A DNA stretch of 64,000 nt, from positions 1,314,036 through 1,378,035 of the forward strand of contig NZ_CP011102.1 of the NCBI RefSeq assembly GCF_003534205.1. Reading direction: 5' to 3'. This document shows, piece after piece, positions 10,013 to 18,440 of this stretch (the stretch's first letter is position 1; each line of letters begins with the position of its first letter). A program made the position numbers and the translations under genes. The DNA comes from Listeria weihenstephanensis (GTDB lineage: Bacteria > Bacillota > Bacilli > Lactobacillales > Listeriaceae). Under the pieces are notes generated by a model. It saw only the letters and a list, made by a program, of their open reading frames with translations. It did no database searches and had not been told where the DNA came from.

Positions 10013-11736
10013 CCAATCCACAGTTTTTTCAAATTTAAGTGGCCGTATAGGAGTTTGTCTTCGGTCTGGATGGTCGCATGGATGAATTGGTGTTTGGTCA
10101 TATGCTCTAGGAAGAGGAGCAGGTGATTATCGCGCACAAAGCTCTCGAGTTGGTCGTAAAAATAATCGCGATCGCTGAATGCTGTGCACTGCCGCGCTTG
10201 ATGTAGTAGCTCCTCTATTTGTTGGAGCTCTTTTTTTGCCCAAAAACGCTGAGGTGCTAAATTAGGGTTTCCGTAAAAATCCATAAAAGCAATCTCGATA
10301 TCGCTACTTGGGACATCAGCACCCATGTTAATATCAATATCCTCCCATTTCGCTTGATAAAATTCGGAGCTTATATCGATGATTTGCAAGTCGAGTGAAA
10401 TACCAAACTCGGCTGCTCGGGCTACAACCCAACGACCTTGACGAATAGTTTTTGCATGGGAAAGAATCGCAAAACGCAATGGTTCCCCGTTGTAATGAGC
10501 GCTTTTTAGCAATGCTGTTATTTTACTAGAATCTCTCTTTTGTGGACTAGACTTATGAAAAAAATAACTGGAAGCCTCAGATTCCTCGTCATTTTCTAGA
10601 TCATGAAGCATTTTTTGTGGATCGAGCAGGTGATAGAAAGCTTCTCGGAATGCTCGATGATGTGCGAAAGTACAGTGTTTGAAGTTAAACGTAACGATAT
10701 TGACACCGTAATCTTTCGTTGCGTGATCCGTATAGTCTGTATTATCGGCATTTCCCATGTTCGTGACGGTGATGACGGGATTCTTCTGGTCTTTCACAAG
10801 CCAAAATTCAATTCGATCGAGAAATGGGCGTTCTAGGAAATGGTCGTCAAAGGCTTCTAGAATTAGTTTTTGAGAGCTTCTTTTTGTCAGCTTGAAGGCG
10901 CCGGTGCTCGTCCATTTATATTCGTCAAAAGGGACATCGTGCGGTAGAATAACAAGGTTTCCTAGACAAAGATAGCGAATGAAGAAAGGATTCGGTGTAT
11001 GGAGATGAATCGTGATCTTTGTTTCGGACGGGAGCTCTATTCGTGCAATATCTTTTAGATACCAATGAGTCACGGTTCCTTTTTGCATCGCTTTTTCAAG
11101 CGTTTGGTAAACATCAGTGCTCGTCAACGTTCTACCATGATGGAAACGGATTCCTTTTCGAATATGAAATGTCCAAACCGTGCTGTTATGCTCGGCTTTC
11201 CAGTGATGCGCGATGCATGGCATGACGGTGTTCGTTGTTGTGTCGAAGCGAACAAGTGGATCACCAAGTTGAAGAAGTAAGGAGCTCTCCATGTTGATGG
11301 ATGTATGAAGCGGATCAAGGATGCTAAATGGGCGTGCGATGACGAGGCGTAATATATCTTGGTCGCCCTTCTCGGTATGCAGTCCAAATAGTTCGTTCAT
11401 TTCGGAGGAAACCGAGCTAAACCATTCGCGTGGAATATTAAACTGCAAGAGGCCAAGCAGTTTATCTAGATTTTCTTGTTCCACAGCGGTGCGGATAAAG
11501 TCCTCAATTTCTGATTGGAAGCTCTGCGCAAATGTTATTTTGGAGGCGTTTCCTCGTCCTTGACCAGGCTGATACTGGCAAAATTCGAGTTCTTGATATT
11601 TTTTGAGTTTTCGCTTGACGTTTTTGTCACTGCATGCCCATTTTTCGGCCAGTTCATTCAGTCGAAAGGTAGCGGTGTTATCGATTTGTCTTTCTAGCAA
11701 AAAAGCACGCATGTCGTAGTAGGCAATGTCACGCAT
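10009..11736 (-). CDS. SgrR-family regulator: winged HTH fused to a solute-binding domain
   Basis: 575 residues without a signal peptide. Residues 1-110 form an SgrR-type DNA-binding domain (NELAEKWACSDKNVKRKLKKYQELEF). From about 150 onward the sequence is a family-5 extracellular solute-binding domain (DPLVRFDTTTNTVMPCIAHHWK, TWTFHIRKGIRFHHGRTLTSTDVY) that here must be cytoplasmic and act as the ligand sensor. It is divergent from an MFS exporter gene, the same arrangement as E. coli sgrR and setA. It probably controls that exporter, but the ligand is unknown. AGGAGG lies 8 nt before the ATG. Confidence 0.85.
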   Translation of the reverse strand: MRDIAYYDMRAFLLERQIDNTATFRLNELAEKWACSDKNVKRKLKKYQELEFCQYQPGQGRGNASKITFAQSFQSEIEDFIRTAVEQENLDKLLGLLQFNIPREWFSSVSSEMNELFGLHTEKGDQDILRLVIARPFSILDPLHTSINMESSLLLQLGDPLVRFDTTTNTVMPCIAHHWKAEHNSTVWTFHIRKGIRFHHGRTLTSTDVYQTLEKAMQKGTVTHWYLKDIARIELPSETKITIHLHTPNPFFIRYLCLGNLVILPHDVPFDEYKWTSTGAFKLTKRSSQKLILEAFDDHFLERPFLDRIEFWLVKDQKNPVITVTNMGNADNTDYTDHATKDYGVNIVTFNFKHCTFAHHRAFREAFYHLLDPQKMLHDLENDEESEASSYFFHKSSPQKRDSSKITALLKSAHYNGEPLRFAILSHAKTIRQGRWVVARAAEFGISLDLQIIDISSEFYQAKWEDIDINMGADVPSSDIEIAFMDFYGNPNLAPQRFWAKKELQQIEELLHQARQCTAFSDRDYFYDQLESFVRDNHLLLFLEHMTKHQFIHATIQTEDKLLYGHLNLKKLWIG

Positions 11737-11758
11737 TGTGTGAACCTCCTTCTAGTAT

Positions 11759-11818
11759 AAAAGGGGACAAAAAAATATGATATTATCCCTTTTTCTCCTT
11801 TTTAAAACTAGTTATACT
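11759..11818. promoter_or_regulatory. Divergent regulator/exporter control region
   Basis: The 102-bp spacer contains an inverted repeat AAAAGGG (11760-11766) and CCCTTTT (11787-11793), and a TATACT -10 candidate (11813-11818) reading toward the MFS gene. The repeat is a candidate operator for the SgrR-like protein. The -35 for the MFS gene is weak. Confidence 0.35.
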
Positions 11819-11838
11819 ATGTTTAGGAGGTGAAGTCA

Positions 11839-13086
11839 ATGTTTCGTACATTGCATCCAAATATAAAAGCGCGGATTGGTATTTCGTTTTTAAGTAAGCT
11901 GATTGGTTCGATGGTGTTTCCGTTCATGGCGATTTATTTTGCGAAGGAGATTAACATTGGGGTCGCTGGTATTTTGCTGATGATTAACATCGCGGTACAG
12001 TTTATTGCGAGTATTTATGGCGGACATTTGGCAGATCATATCGGACGGCGGAAATTGATGGTGTGGGGAGAGTGGGTGAAAGTTGGTGCGTTTGCCCTGA
12101 TGCTACTCGTGAATTCGCCTTTTATTGTGTCCCCTTGGTTGACGTTCGTTGCGCTTCTTTTAATCGCGGTATCTCAAGGCTTTACCATCCCTGCGAGTGA
12201 CGCGATGTTGATTGATGTGAGTACGCGTGAGGAGCGGGCTTACATGTATTCGATTAATTACTGGGCGAATAATTTATCTGTGATGATCGGTGTCGTTATC
12301 GGTGGTTGGTTTTTCCAAAGTTATTTATTTGAACTGCTCATCGGGTTGCTTGTGATGTCGCTTGTGACGACTTGGTTGACGATTACGCGGATTTCGGAAA
12401 CATTAGTGTTGAGTGAAAGACGCGAGGCAAGTGATGCGGGGATAAGAAATTTGTTTCGGAGTTATCAGAAGATTTTGTACGATGCTCGTTTTCTATGGTT
12501 CACAGCAGGCGGAATCGCGGTATTGTCGATTGAATTCCAGCGCAATAATTTTATTTCAGTACGGCTAGCCGATGTGTTTCCGCCGATGTTATACAGCTTT
12601 GGGTGGCTTGGAAATATACCTTTTGACGGTGTGAAACTGGTGAGCGTGTTGACGTTGGTAAACACATTGATGATTGTACTTTTCACAGCTCCAATTGCAA
12701 AATGGGTGCGAGATCGAAATCTGCAAAAATGGATGTATGTTGGATTTATGGTTTTTTCGTTTGGGTTTGCGTTATGTGCCTTTGCGAATCATATTTGGAT
12801 ACTATTTGGCGCCACAGTCATCTTATCTGTCGGAGAATTGCTTTACGTGCCAACGCGGCAAACGATTCTGGCGGATATTGTGGACGATTCGATGCGCGGG
12901 ACCTACATGGCGTTTAATGGCTTTGTTTTTCAAATTGGAAAATTAATTGGCGCCGGAAGTTTGATGTTTTCGCCGTATATTGGGAAGTATGGCATGGCTT
13001 TATTCATCCTGTTTTGCGGGCTTGTTGGTGTGTTGATGACATTCTGGGCGCTTAAACCAACAACGCGGACAGTGAGGCAAGAATAG
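11839..13086 (+). CDS. MFS transporter, drug/sugar efflux type
   Basis: 415 residues with 12 predicted transmembrane segments. The MFS motif-A loop GGHLADHIGRRKLMVWGE lies between TM2 and TM3. The overall style matches DHA1-type exporters. The start is the ATG at 11839, with AGGAGG 8 nt upstream; a GTG at 11830 overlaps the ribosome site. Pairing with an SgrR-like sensor suggests export of a small metabolite or drug recognised by that sensor. The substrate cannot be read from the sequence. Confidence 0.85.
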   Translation: MFRTLHPNIKARIGISFLSKLIGSMVFPFMAIYFAKEINIGVAGILLMINIAVQFIASIYGGHLADHIGRRKLMVWGEWVKVGAFALMLLVNSPFIVSPWLTFVALLLIAVSQGFTIPASDAMLIDVSTREERAYMYSINYWANNLSVMIGVVIGGWFFQSYLFELLIGLLVMSLVTTWLTITRISETLVLSERREASDAGIRNLFRSYQKILYDARFLWFTAGGIAVLSIEFQRNNFISVRLADVFPPMLYSFGWLGNIPFDGVKLVSVLTLVNTLMIVLFTAPIAKWVRDRNLQKWMYVGFMVFSFGFALCAFANHIWILFGATVILSVGELLYVPTRQTILADIVDDSMRGTYMAFNGFVFQIGKLIGAGSLMFSPYIGKYGMALFILFCGLVGVLMTFWALKPTTRTVRQE

Positions 13087-13087
13087 G

Positions 13088-13143
13088 AAAAAGAAGAGAC
13101 ACGACCGAGAAAGGGCATTTTTCGGTAGACATCTCTTCTTTTT
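13088..13143. terminator. Bidirectional terminator
   Basis: Outer 12-bp stem AAAAAGAAGAGA/TCTCTTCTTTTT encloses an inner ACCGAGAAA/TTTTTCGGT stem. A-tracts and T-tracts on both sides serve the converging MFS and ankyrin genes. Confidence 0.8.
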
Positions 13144-13149
13144 TTCGTG

Positions 13150-13887
13150 TTATTTTGCGCCATAAGATAGTAGTAAATCGGCAATAGCATCGTAACCTTG
13201 TTGTTTCGCGTGTGTAAGTGGTGTAACGCCGCTAGAATCTGCGATGTTTAGATCGGCCCCGTTTTCGAGTAATGCCTGTACAATTTGCTGTTGCGTTTTG
13301 CTGCCATCGGAAAGTACAATCGCCTCTAAAAGTGCGGTCCAGCCGGGATTATTTACGTGATTCACATCGATATCAGTTTCGGCTAAAAGGAGGCGAACGT
13401 TTGCTAGATGGCCTTTTTCGGCAGCTGGAATCAAGGCAGTTCCTCCAAAGCGATTCGTCAGCGTGTAATCGGGTTTATGCGGAATCATTAATTTTAAAAT
13501 TTCTGTTCGTCCCTCTGCCCCTGCGTATAAAAAGGGACTATCTTCTATCTTATCTTGCAAATTGACATTGGCGCCGTATTGTAGAAATAGTTTTGCCATC
13601 GGGATATTATTGTCATGGGTGGAAACGAGTAAGCCGCTTTCACCGCGAGTATTCACTGTATCAACTTGTGCCCCTTGCTTTAATAGGGCTTCGATTTGTT
13701 GGCTATCCTTTGTTTCTATAGCTTTGAGTAGGGCTTGATTCAAATTGGCCACATTTTTTGGCATAGACTTCTCCTCGGATTCTTTTTTTACGGGGCTTTT
13801 TTGCGTGGTGGTTATTGTTTCTTTTGTGTTGACATTGGAACAGGCGGCGAGTATGAGTGTTATGAAAATGAGAACGATTTTTGCCAT
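13150..13887 (-). CDS. Ankyrin-repeat lipoprotein
   Basis: 245 residues with a lipoprotein signal (MAKIVLIFITLILAAC, lipobox Cys16), a polar Thr/Lys/Glu linker to about residue 45, then about six ankyrin repeats (for example GADLNIADSSGVTPLTHAKQ). Ankyrin repeats mediate protein binding; attached to the outer membrane face, such a protein could sequester a partner, but none is apparent from context. AGGAGG lies 9 nt before the start. It is a single-gene unit facing the MFS gene. Confidence 0.85.
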   Translation of the reverse strand: MAKIVLIFITLILAACSNVNTKETITTTQKSPVKKESEEKSMPKNVANLNQALLKAIETKDSQQIEALLKQGAQVDTVNTRGESGLLVSTHDNNIPMAKLFLQYGANVNLQDKIEDSPFLYAGAEGRTEILKLMIPHKPDYTLTNRFGGTALIPAAEKGHLANVRLLLAETDIDVNHVNNPGWTALLEAIVLSDGSKTQQQIVQALLENGADLNIADSSGVTPLTHAKQQGYDAIADLLLSYGAK

Positions 13888-13996
13888 GGAGCGACCTCCT
13901 TCTTTCTTCTAATTATGCCATATAAAAATAAACTGGAGATTAACTAGAGCTTAAAATGTTGTTACCACGAATTTTTATCCATTATCTTACGTTGCG

Positions 13997-14011
13997 TCCC
14001 ACTAACACCCA
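13997..14011 (-). promoter_or_regulatory. Possible second MraZ half-site pair, opposite strand
   Basis: On the minus strand TGGGT and TGGGA are separated by exactly 5 nt, the spacing of MraZ boxes. It lies about 100 bp upstream of the main operator. Two repeats are fewer than the three or more normally bound. Confidence 0.3.
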
Positions 14012-14106
14012 CATTTTTTTAAGTTAGTAAAATGGCTCTATAGATCGGTTTCAGCGGTATTTTTTTGATGTGTCGCTTCTTTTTTGCGCTTTTTTTTAGT
14101 TTTTGG

Positions 14107-14131
14107 TGGTACGAAGTGGGGAGTTGTGGTA
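14107..14131 (+). promoter_or_regulatory. MraZ operator (three TGGKR repeats, 10-bp period)
   Basis: TGGTA (14107), TGGGG (14117) and TGGTA (14127) are spaced by exactly 5 nt, as in the MraZ-binding TGGGN-N5 arrays described ahead of mraZ. It lies 31 nt upstream of the mraZ ATG. This indicates autoregulation of the dcw cluster by MraZ. Confidence 0.7.
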
Positions 14132-14161
14132 AAGTTGTCTATAAGAAAGTGGGGATGGACT

Positions 14162-14593
14162 ATGTTCATGGGCGAATATCAACATAACATTGATATAAAG
14201 GGTCGTTTAATCGTGCCATCTAAATTCCGTGAACAATTAGGGGATCAATTTGTCATTACCCGAGGGCTTGATAAATGTCTTTTTGCTTATCCGCTTGATG
14301 AGTGGACGAAAGTAGAAGAAAAGATCCAGACACTCCCACTGACTAAAAAAGATGCTCGTTCTTTTACCCGTTTTTTCTTTTCTGGGGCTTCGGAATGTGA
14401 GCTTGATAAGCAGGGCCGGATTAATATTCCGTCCAATTTAACAAGCTATGCGGAACTCGAGAAGGAGACGGTGATTGTCGGGGTCGCAAGTCGTATTGAA
14501 ATTTGGAGCAAGTCGGAATGGGATAAATTCTTCAATGAAGCAGAAGAGTCATTTGCAGACATTGCCGAAAATATGATTGGCTTTGATATTTAA
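14162..14593 (+). CDS. mraZ: Transcriptional regulator MraZ
   Basis: First gene of the dcw cluster. The 143-residue protein carries two SpoVT/AbrB-like repeats: [23 protein letters not shown] at the N-terminus and [20 protein letters not shown] in the second half. MraZ forms a ring-shaped oligomer that binds TGGGN arrays, such as the one found just upstream, and represses its own operon. The ATG at 14162 gives the canonical N-terminus; an earlier in-frame start at 14084 would add 26 residues unlike the family. Confidence 0.95.
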   Translation: MFMGEYQHNIDIKGRLIVPSKFREQLGDQFVITRGLDKCLFAYPLDEWTKVEEKIQTLPLTKKDARSFTRFFFSGASECELDKQGRINIPSNLTSYAELEKETVIVGVASRIEIWSKSEWDKFFNEAEESFADIAENMIGFDI

Positions 14594-14605
14594 GGAGGAG
14601 TAAGT

Positions 14606-15541
14606 ATGTTCGAACATGAAACGGTACTATTAAAAGAAACGGTAGATAGCTTAAATATAAAGCCTGATGGTGTCTATGTAGATTGTACCCTTGGTGGTGC
14701 AGGTCATAGCGCGTATCTTCTTAGTCAACTTTCAGAAAAAGGCCATTTATTTGCGTTTGATCAAGATAGTACGGCGATTGCTCACGCGAAAGAGTTCCTT
14801 AGTGAGTACGAGGGTCAAGTAACGTTTATCAAAAGCAACTTTAGATATATAAAAGAAGCATTACTAGAAGTTGGCGTGACAGAAGTAGATGGGATTTTGT
14901 ATGATTTAGGTGTTTCCTCCCCACAACTAGACGAACGGGAACGAGGATTTAGTTACCATCAAGATGCACCGCTAGATATGCGAATGGATCAAGAGGCGGA
15001 ACTTACAGCACGCGATGTTGTCAATGATTGGCGTTATGAAGATCTTGTACGAATTTTTTTCCAATATGGTGAGGAGAAGTTTTCAAAACAAGTAGCACGA
15101 GAAATTGAGCGTAGGCGTGAAGTGGCACCGATTGAAACGACTGGTGAGCTCGTTGACGCGATTAAAGCCGCGATCCCTGCACCGGCAAGACGAAAAGGTG
15201 GACACCCAGCGAAACGGGTTTTTCAAGCGATTCGAATTGCGGTGAACGATGAGTTGGGAGCAGTAGAAGATTCGCTGAAAGAAGCGATGGACTTGCTGAA
15301 ACCTGGTGGACGGATTAGCGTTATTACGTTCCACTCATTAGAAGATCGCATTACAAAACACATTTTTACGGACGAATCAAAAGGGCCGGAACTGCCGCCA
15401 GGGTTACCGATTATTCCAGAAGAATATAAGCCGAAAATGAAATTAGTTACAAGAAAACCGATTCTCCCGTCTGAGCAAGAACTGGCAGAAAACAATCGTG
15501 CCAGATCAGCAAAACTTAGAGTGATAGAGCGGAATAAGTAG
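14606..15541 (+). CDS. rsmH: 16S rRNA (cytosine1402-N4)-methyltransferase RsmH
   Basis: SAM-dependent N4-methylation of C1402 in the ribosomal P site (formerly MraW). The 311 residues begin with the [15 protein letters not shown] signature, followed by the SAM site [14 protein letters not shown] and the conserved [12 protein letters not shown] motif. An AAGGAGGAG ribosome site is present. The gene follows mraZ by 12 nt, the universal order in Firmicutes. Confidence 0.97.
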   Translation: MFEHETVLLKETVDSLNIKPDGVYVDCTLGGAGHSAYLLSQLSEKGHLFAFDQDSTAIAHAKEFLSEYEGQVTFIKSNFRYIKEALLEVGVTEVDGILYDLGVSSPQLDERERGFSYHQDAPLDMRMDQEAELTARDVVNDWRYEDLVRIFFQYGEEKFSKQVAREIERRREVAPIETTGELVDAIKAAIPAPARRKGGHPAKRVFQAIRIAVNDELGAVEDSLKEAMDLLKPGGRISVITFHSLEDRITKHIFTDESKGPELPPGLPIIPEEYKPKMKLVTRKPILPSEQELAENNRARSAKLRVIERNK

Positions 15542-15559
15542 AAAGTAGGAGTGAAGTAG

Positions 15560-15931
15560 ATGAGTAATAATGTAGCCTACAAAGCCAATGCGGAACCAAA
15601 ACGTGTACATACAGAAGCGCCGCAACCACAACCGAAAAAACAAATTTTAAAACGTGGTAAAATAACGTTGGGTGAAAAACTAATCGCCTCCGTTTTTATT
15701 ATCGTTATTGCGGTTTTTGCTTTTAAAATTATTCATGTACAAGCACAAATATATACGGTAAACCAAGGCATTCAAGAGAAACAGGCAGATGTAGATAAGC
15801 AAGTGAAAGCAAACGAAGATTTATCAGCAGAAGTGTCAGATCTTAGCCGTTATGAACGCGTTTGGCAAAAAGCGAAAGAACTTGGACTGAAACTTGATCC
15901 AGACAATGTGAAGGTAGTGGAAGGCAAATGA
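15560..15931 (+). CDS. ftsL: Cell division protein FtsL
   Basis: 123 residues: a short basic cytoplasmic tail, one membrane span (about 39-59, LIASVFIIVIAVFAFKII), then an extracellular coiled-coil leucine-zipper region. It partners with DivIC and DivIB at the septum to support PBP2B/FtsW. The sequence is divergent, as is usual for FtsL; assignment rests on size, topology and position between rsmH and pbpB. The 3' end overlaps pbpB by 4 nt (ATGA). Confidence 0.88.
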   Translation: MSNNVAYKANAEPKRVHTEAPQPQPKKQILKRGKITLGEKLIASVFIIVIAVFAFKIIHVQAQIYTVNQGIQEKQADVDKQVKANEDLSAEVSDLSRYERVWQKAKELGLKLDPDNVKVVEGK

Positions 15932-18174
15932 AAAAAAGAGTAGGAAACATGCGAAGAGGCGCCCTGGTTTTATTTATCATCTTTGGAGTTATTTTTCTGT
16001 CGGTTATCGGACGCTTCTTTTACATGCAAGTTGTTGGCGATGTCAACGGGGTTCCACTTGCTGCCAAGGCGGCGAAACAGCATTTACGAAGCAGTGTCTT
16101 AGAAGCAAATCGTGGCTCTATTTTAGATCAAAAGGGCGAAGTGATTGCAAAGGACACTGCTTCTTATACGTTAGCGGCGGTGCTTGATCCGAAGCAAAGT
16201 GAGGGAACCAAAGAACCGCACCATGTGGTGGAAAAAGAAGAGACGGCGAAACTTTTGGCGAAGTATTTACCTATGAAAGAAGCCGATATTCTGAAAAAAC
16301 TGCAAAAGAAGGATGTCTTCCAAGTTGAATTTGGAAAAGCTGGCAAGAATTTGTCGGCGGAAGTGAAGGATAAGATTGAAGCGTCGAAATTACCTGGATT
16401 GGTGTTCACTAAGCAGGCGGAACGTTTTTATCCAAACGGCGTTTTTGCCTCGCATCTAGTCGGTTATGCGCAACAGGAGACGGGCGAAGATGGTGTTTCT
16501 AAGCTCATCGGTAAAATGGGGATTGAGAAAGCGTACAATTCTATTTTGACAGGTAAAAATGGATCGATTAATTATGACGCTGATAAATATGGCTACATTT
16601 TGCCGAATACGAAAAGCGCGGTGAAAGAAGCGAAAGATGGGCAAGATATTTATTTGACGCTAGATAAGAAAATCCAAACATTTTTAGAGGATACGATGAA
16701 CACGGTGGATGCGAAATATAACCCGAAAAATATGATGGCGGTCGTTATGAACCCTAAAACAGGTGAAATTCTAGCGATGAGCCAGCGTGATACGTTCAAT
16801 CCGACGACAAAAGAAGGCTTGACAGATCAATGGGCTAATCTGCCGGTGGAAACGACGTACGAACCTGGCTCGGTTATGAAAATATTTTCACTAGCCTCTG
16901 CCATCGATTTGGGCGTTTATAATCCTAACGCTTACTACCAATCGGGAACGTATAATGTCGGCAGTATTCCAATTCATGATCACAACGGTGGTGCTGGTTG
17001 GGGCTCTATAACATACCGTGAAGGCGTGGAACGTTCGAGTAACGTGGCGTTCGCGAAGTTGCTTGCTGGTATGGGACCAGATAAATTCAAAACGTATTTG
17101 CAAAACTTTGGCTTCGGTCAAAAAACTGGCATAGACCTTCCAAATGAAGCGTCAGGTAAAATTTTGTTTGATCAAAAAATTGAGCAAGTAACGACGGTGT
17201 TTGGGCAAGGGACAACGGTGACGATGATGCAAATGCTACAAGGCGCAACGGCTATTGCAAGTGATGGCACGATGAAACAACCGTATGTGGTTTCAAAAAT
17301 TGTGGATCCGAATACAGGAAAAATAACGGAAACAAAAACAACGACGACCGGAAAGCCAATCAGCGAGGCAACTGCCAAACAAACGCGTGAAGAACTGCGG
17401 AACGTTATTACTGGTAAAGTTGGAACTGGGAAGGCGTATGCTATTGAAGGATATGATATCGCTGGTAAAACTGGGACATCACAGATTCCTAATCCGGATG
17501 GTAGTGGCTACATGACGGGCAATAATAACTATATTTTCTCATTCATGGGAATGGCGCCGGCAAAAGATCCTGAACTTGTAATGTACGTGACGATGCAGCA
17601 ACCGCAACTCTCGGGAAGTACAACAGGTGGGAAAGCAGTCTCAGAAGTTTTTAACCCCGTGATGAAAAATAGTTTGCAGTACATGAATATTAAATCGGCA
17701 GATACAGCAAAACTTAAAACAATTACCGTACCGTCTGTGTTGGAAAAAACGCCCGATGCAGCGAAAAAAGCGATGGAAGCGAAAAAACTAGTTCCAGTCG
17801 TGATTGGTAACGGTAAGAAAATCGTACAACAATTGCCACAAGCTGATGAGAAGATTTTAGAAGGCCAGCGCGTAATTTTGATGACAGAAGGCGATATGAC
17901 CATTCCTGATATGAAAGATTGGGCGAAGAACGATATGCTCAAAGTTTCTGAAATAACAGGTGTTCCTTTCCAAGTGAAGGGCGATGGCTATGTCTTGAAG
18001 CAAAATCTTTCAGCTGGTTCGGTCATCAATGATAAATCAACGGTAACAATCGAATTAACAACGCCAGATAAAATTCCGAACTTCAACAAAGCGCCAGTTG
18101 CAGATGACAATAAAGAAGATTCGACAGATACAAGCGTTGAGGAAGCTGCGGGTCTGAATGCATTGTTAAACTAA
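15928..18174 (+). CDS. pbpB: Penicillin-binding protein 2B (septal transpeptidase)
   Basis: 748-residue class B PBP. N-terminal anchor (about 10-30), dimerisation domain, then the transpeptidase domain with SxxK (PGSVMKIFS), SSN (ERSSNVAF) and KTG (AGKTGTSQIP) motifs all intact. Two PASTA domains close the protein (about 595-715: TVPSVLEKTPDAAKKAMEAKKL and MTIPDMKDWAKND). It cross-links septal peptidoglycan with FtsW. Coupled to ftsL through the ATGA overlap. No spoVD paralogue follows, in line with a non-sporulating Listeriaceae host. Confidence 0.95.
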   Translation: MKKRVGNMRRGALVLFIIFGVIFLSVIGRFFYMQVVGDVNGVPLAAKAAKQHLRSSVLEANRGSILDQKGEVIAKDTASYTLAAVLDPKQSEGTKEPHHVVEKEETAKLLAKYLPMKEADILKKLQKKDVFQVEFGKAGKNLSAEVKDKIEASKLPGLVFTKQAERFYPNGVFASHLVGYAQQETGEDGVSKLIGKMGIEKAYNSILTGKNGSINYDADKYGYILPNTKSAVKEAKDGQDIYLTLDKKIQTFLEDTMNTVDAKYNPKNMMAVVMNPKTGEILAMSQRDTFNPTTKEGLTDQWANLPVETTYEPGSVMKIFSLASAIDLGVYNPNAYYQSGTYNVGSIPIHDHNGGAGWGSITYREGVERSSNVAFAKLLAGMGPDKFKTYLQNFGFGQKTGIDLPNEASGKILFDQKIEQVTTVFGQGTTVTMMQMLQGATAIASDGTMKQPYVVSKIVDPNTGKITETKTTTTGKPISEATAKQTREELRNVITGKVGTGKAYAIEGYDIAGKTGTSQIPNPDGSGYMTGNNNYIFSFMGMAPAKDPELVMYVTMQQPQLSGSTTGGKAVSEVFNPVMKNSLQYMNIKSADTAKLKTITVPSVLEKTPDAAKKAMEAKKLVPVVIGNGKKIVQQLPQADEKILEGQRVILMTEGDMTIPDMKDWAKNDMLKVSEITGVPFQVKGDGYVLKQNLSAGSVINDKSTVTIELTTPDKIPNFNKAPVADDNKEDSTDTSVEEAAGLNALLN

Positions 18175-18180
18175 AAGTGG

Positions 18181-18208
18181 GCGGGAACAAAATATGTTTC
18201 CCGCTTTC
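18181..18208 (+). terminator. Probable terminator after pbpB
   Basis: GCGGGAAC (18181-18188) pairs with GTTTCCCGC (18196-18204), leaving one bulge; TTT and an AT-rich stretch follow. The T-tract is short, so partial read-through into murE is likely. Confidence 0.55.
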
Positions 18209-18232
18209 ATTTTATAAACAATAGTAATTATA

Positions 18233-18325
18233 TTTACAAAGTACATATCGATGGGAATAATTTAGCAAATAGGCGGATCTAAACATTGTTAAAAGACTAG
18301 TATTCCAGCTCTATTTTTGCTAATA
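18233..18325 (+). promoter_or_regulatory. Candidate murE promoter and long hairpin in pbpB-murE spacer
   Basis: The 266-nt spacer has a weak TTTACA (18233)-17 nt-AATAAT (18256) pair. About ten bases further on is a long-range inverted repeat: ATTTAGCAAATAG near 18259-18272 against CTATTTTTGCTAAT near 18311-18324. A structured murE leader is possible but no known riboswitch is recognised. Confidence 0.3.
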
Positions 18326-18440
18326 TAGAGAGGAAGATTTGCCATCAATAGATGCTGATATGCGCCCGAATTAAAAAAAGAGCGGCTGCTATCATTTTTT
18401 GGCATGGTACGGGTAAGTAATGGAGGAAGGGAAGTTCACT

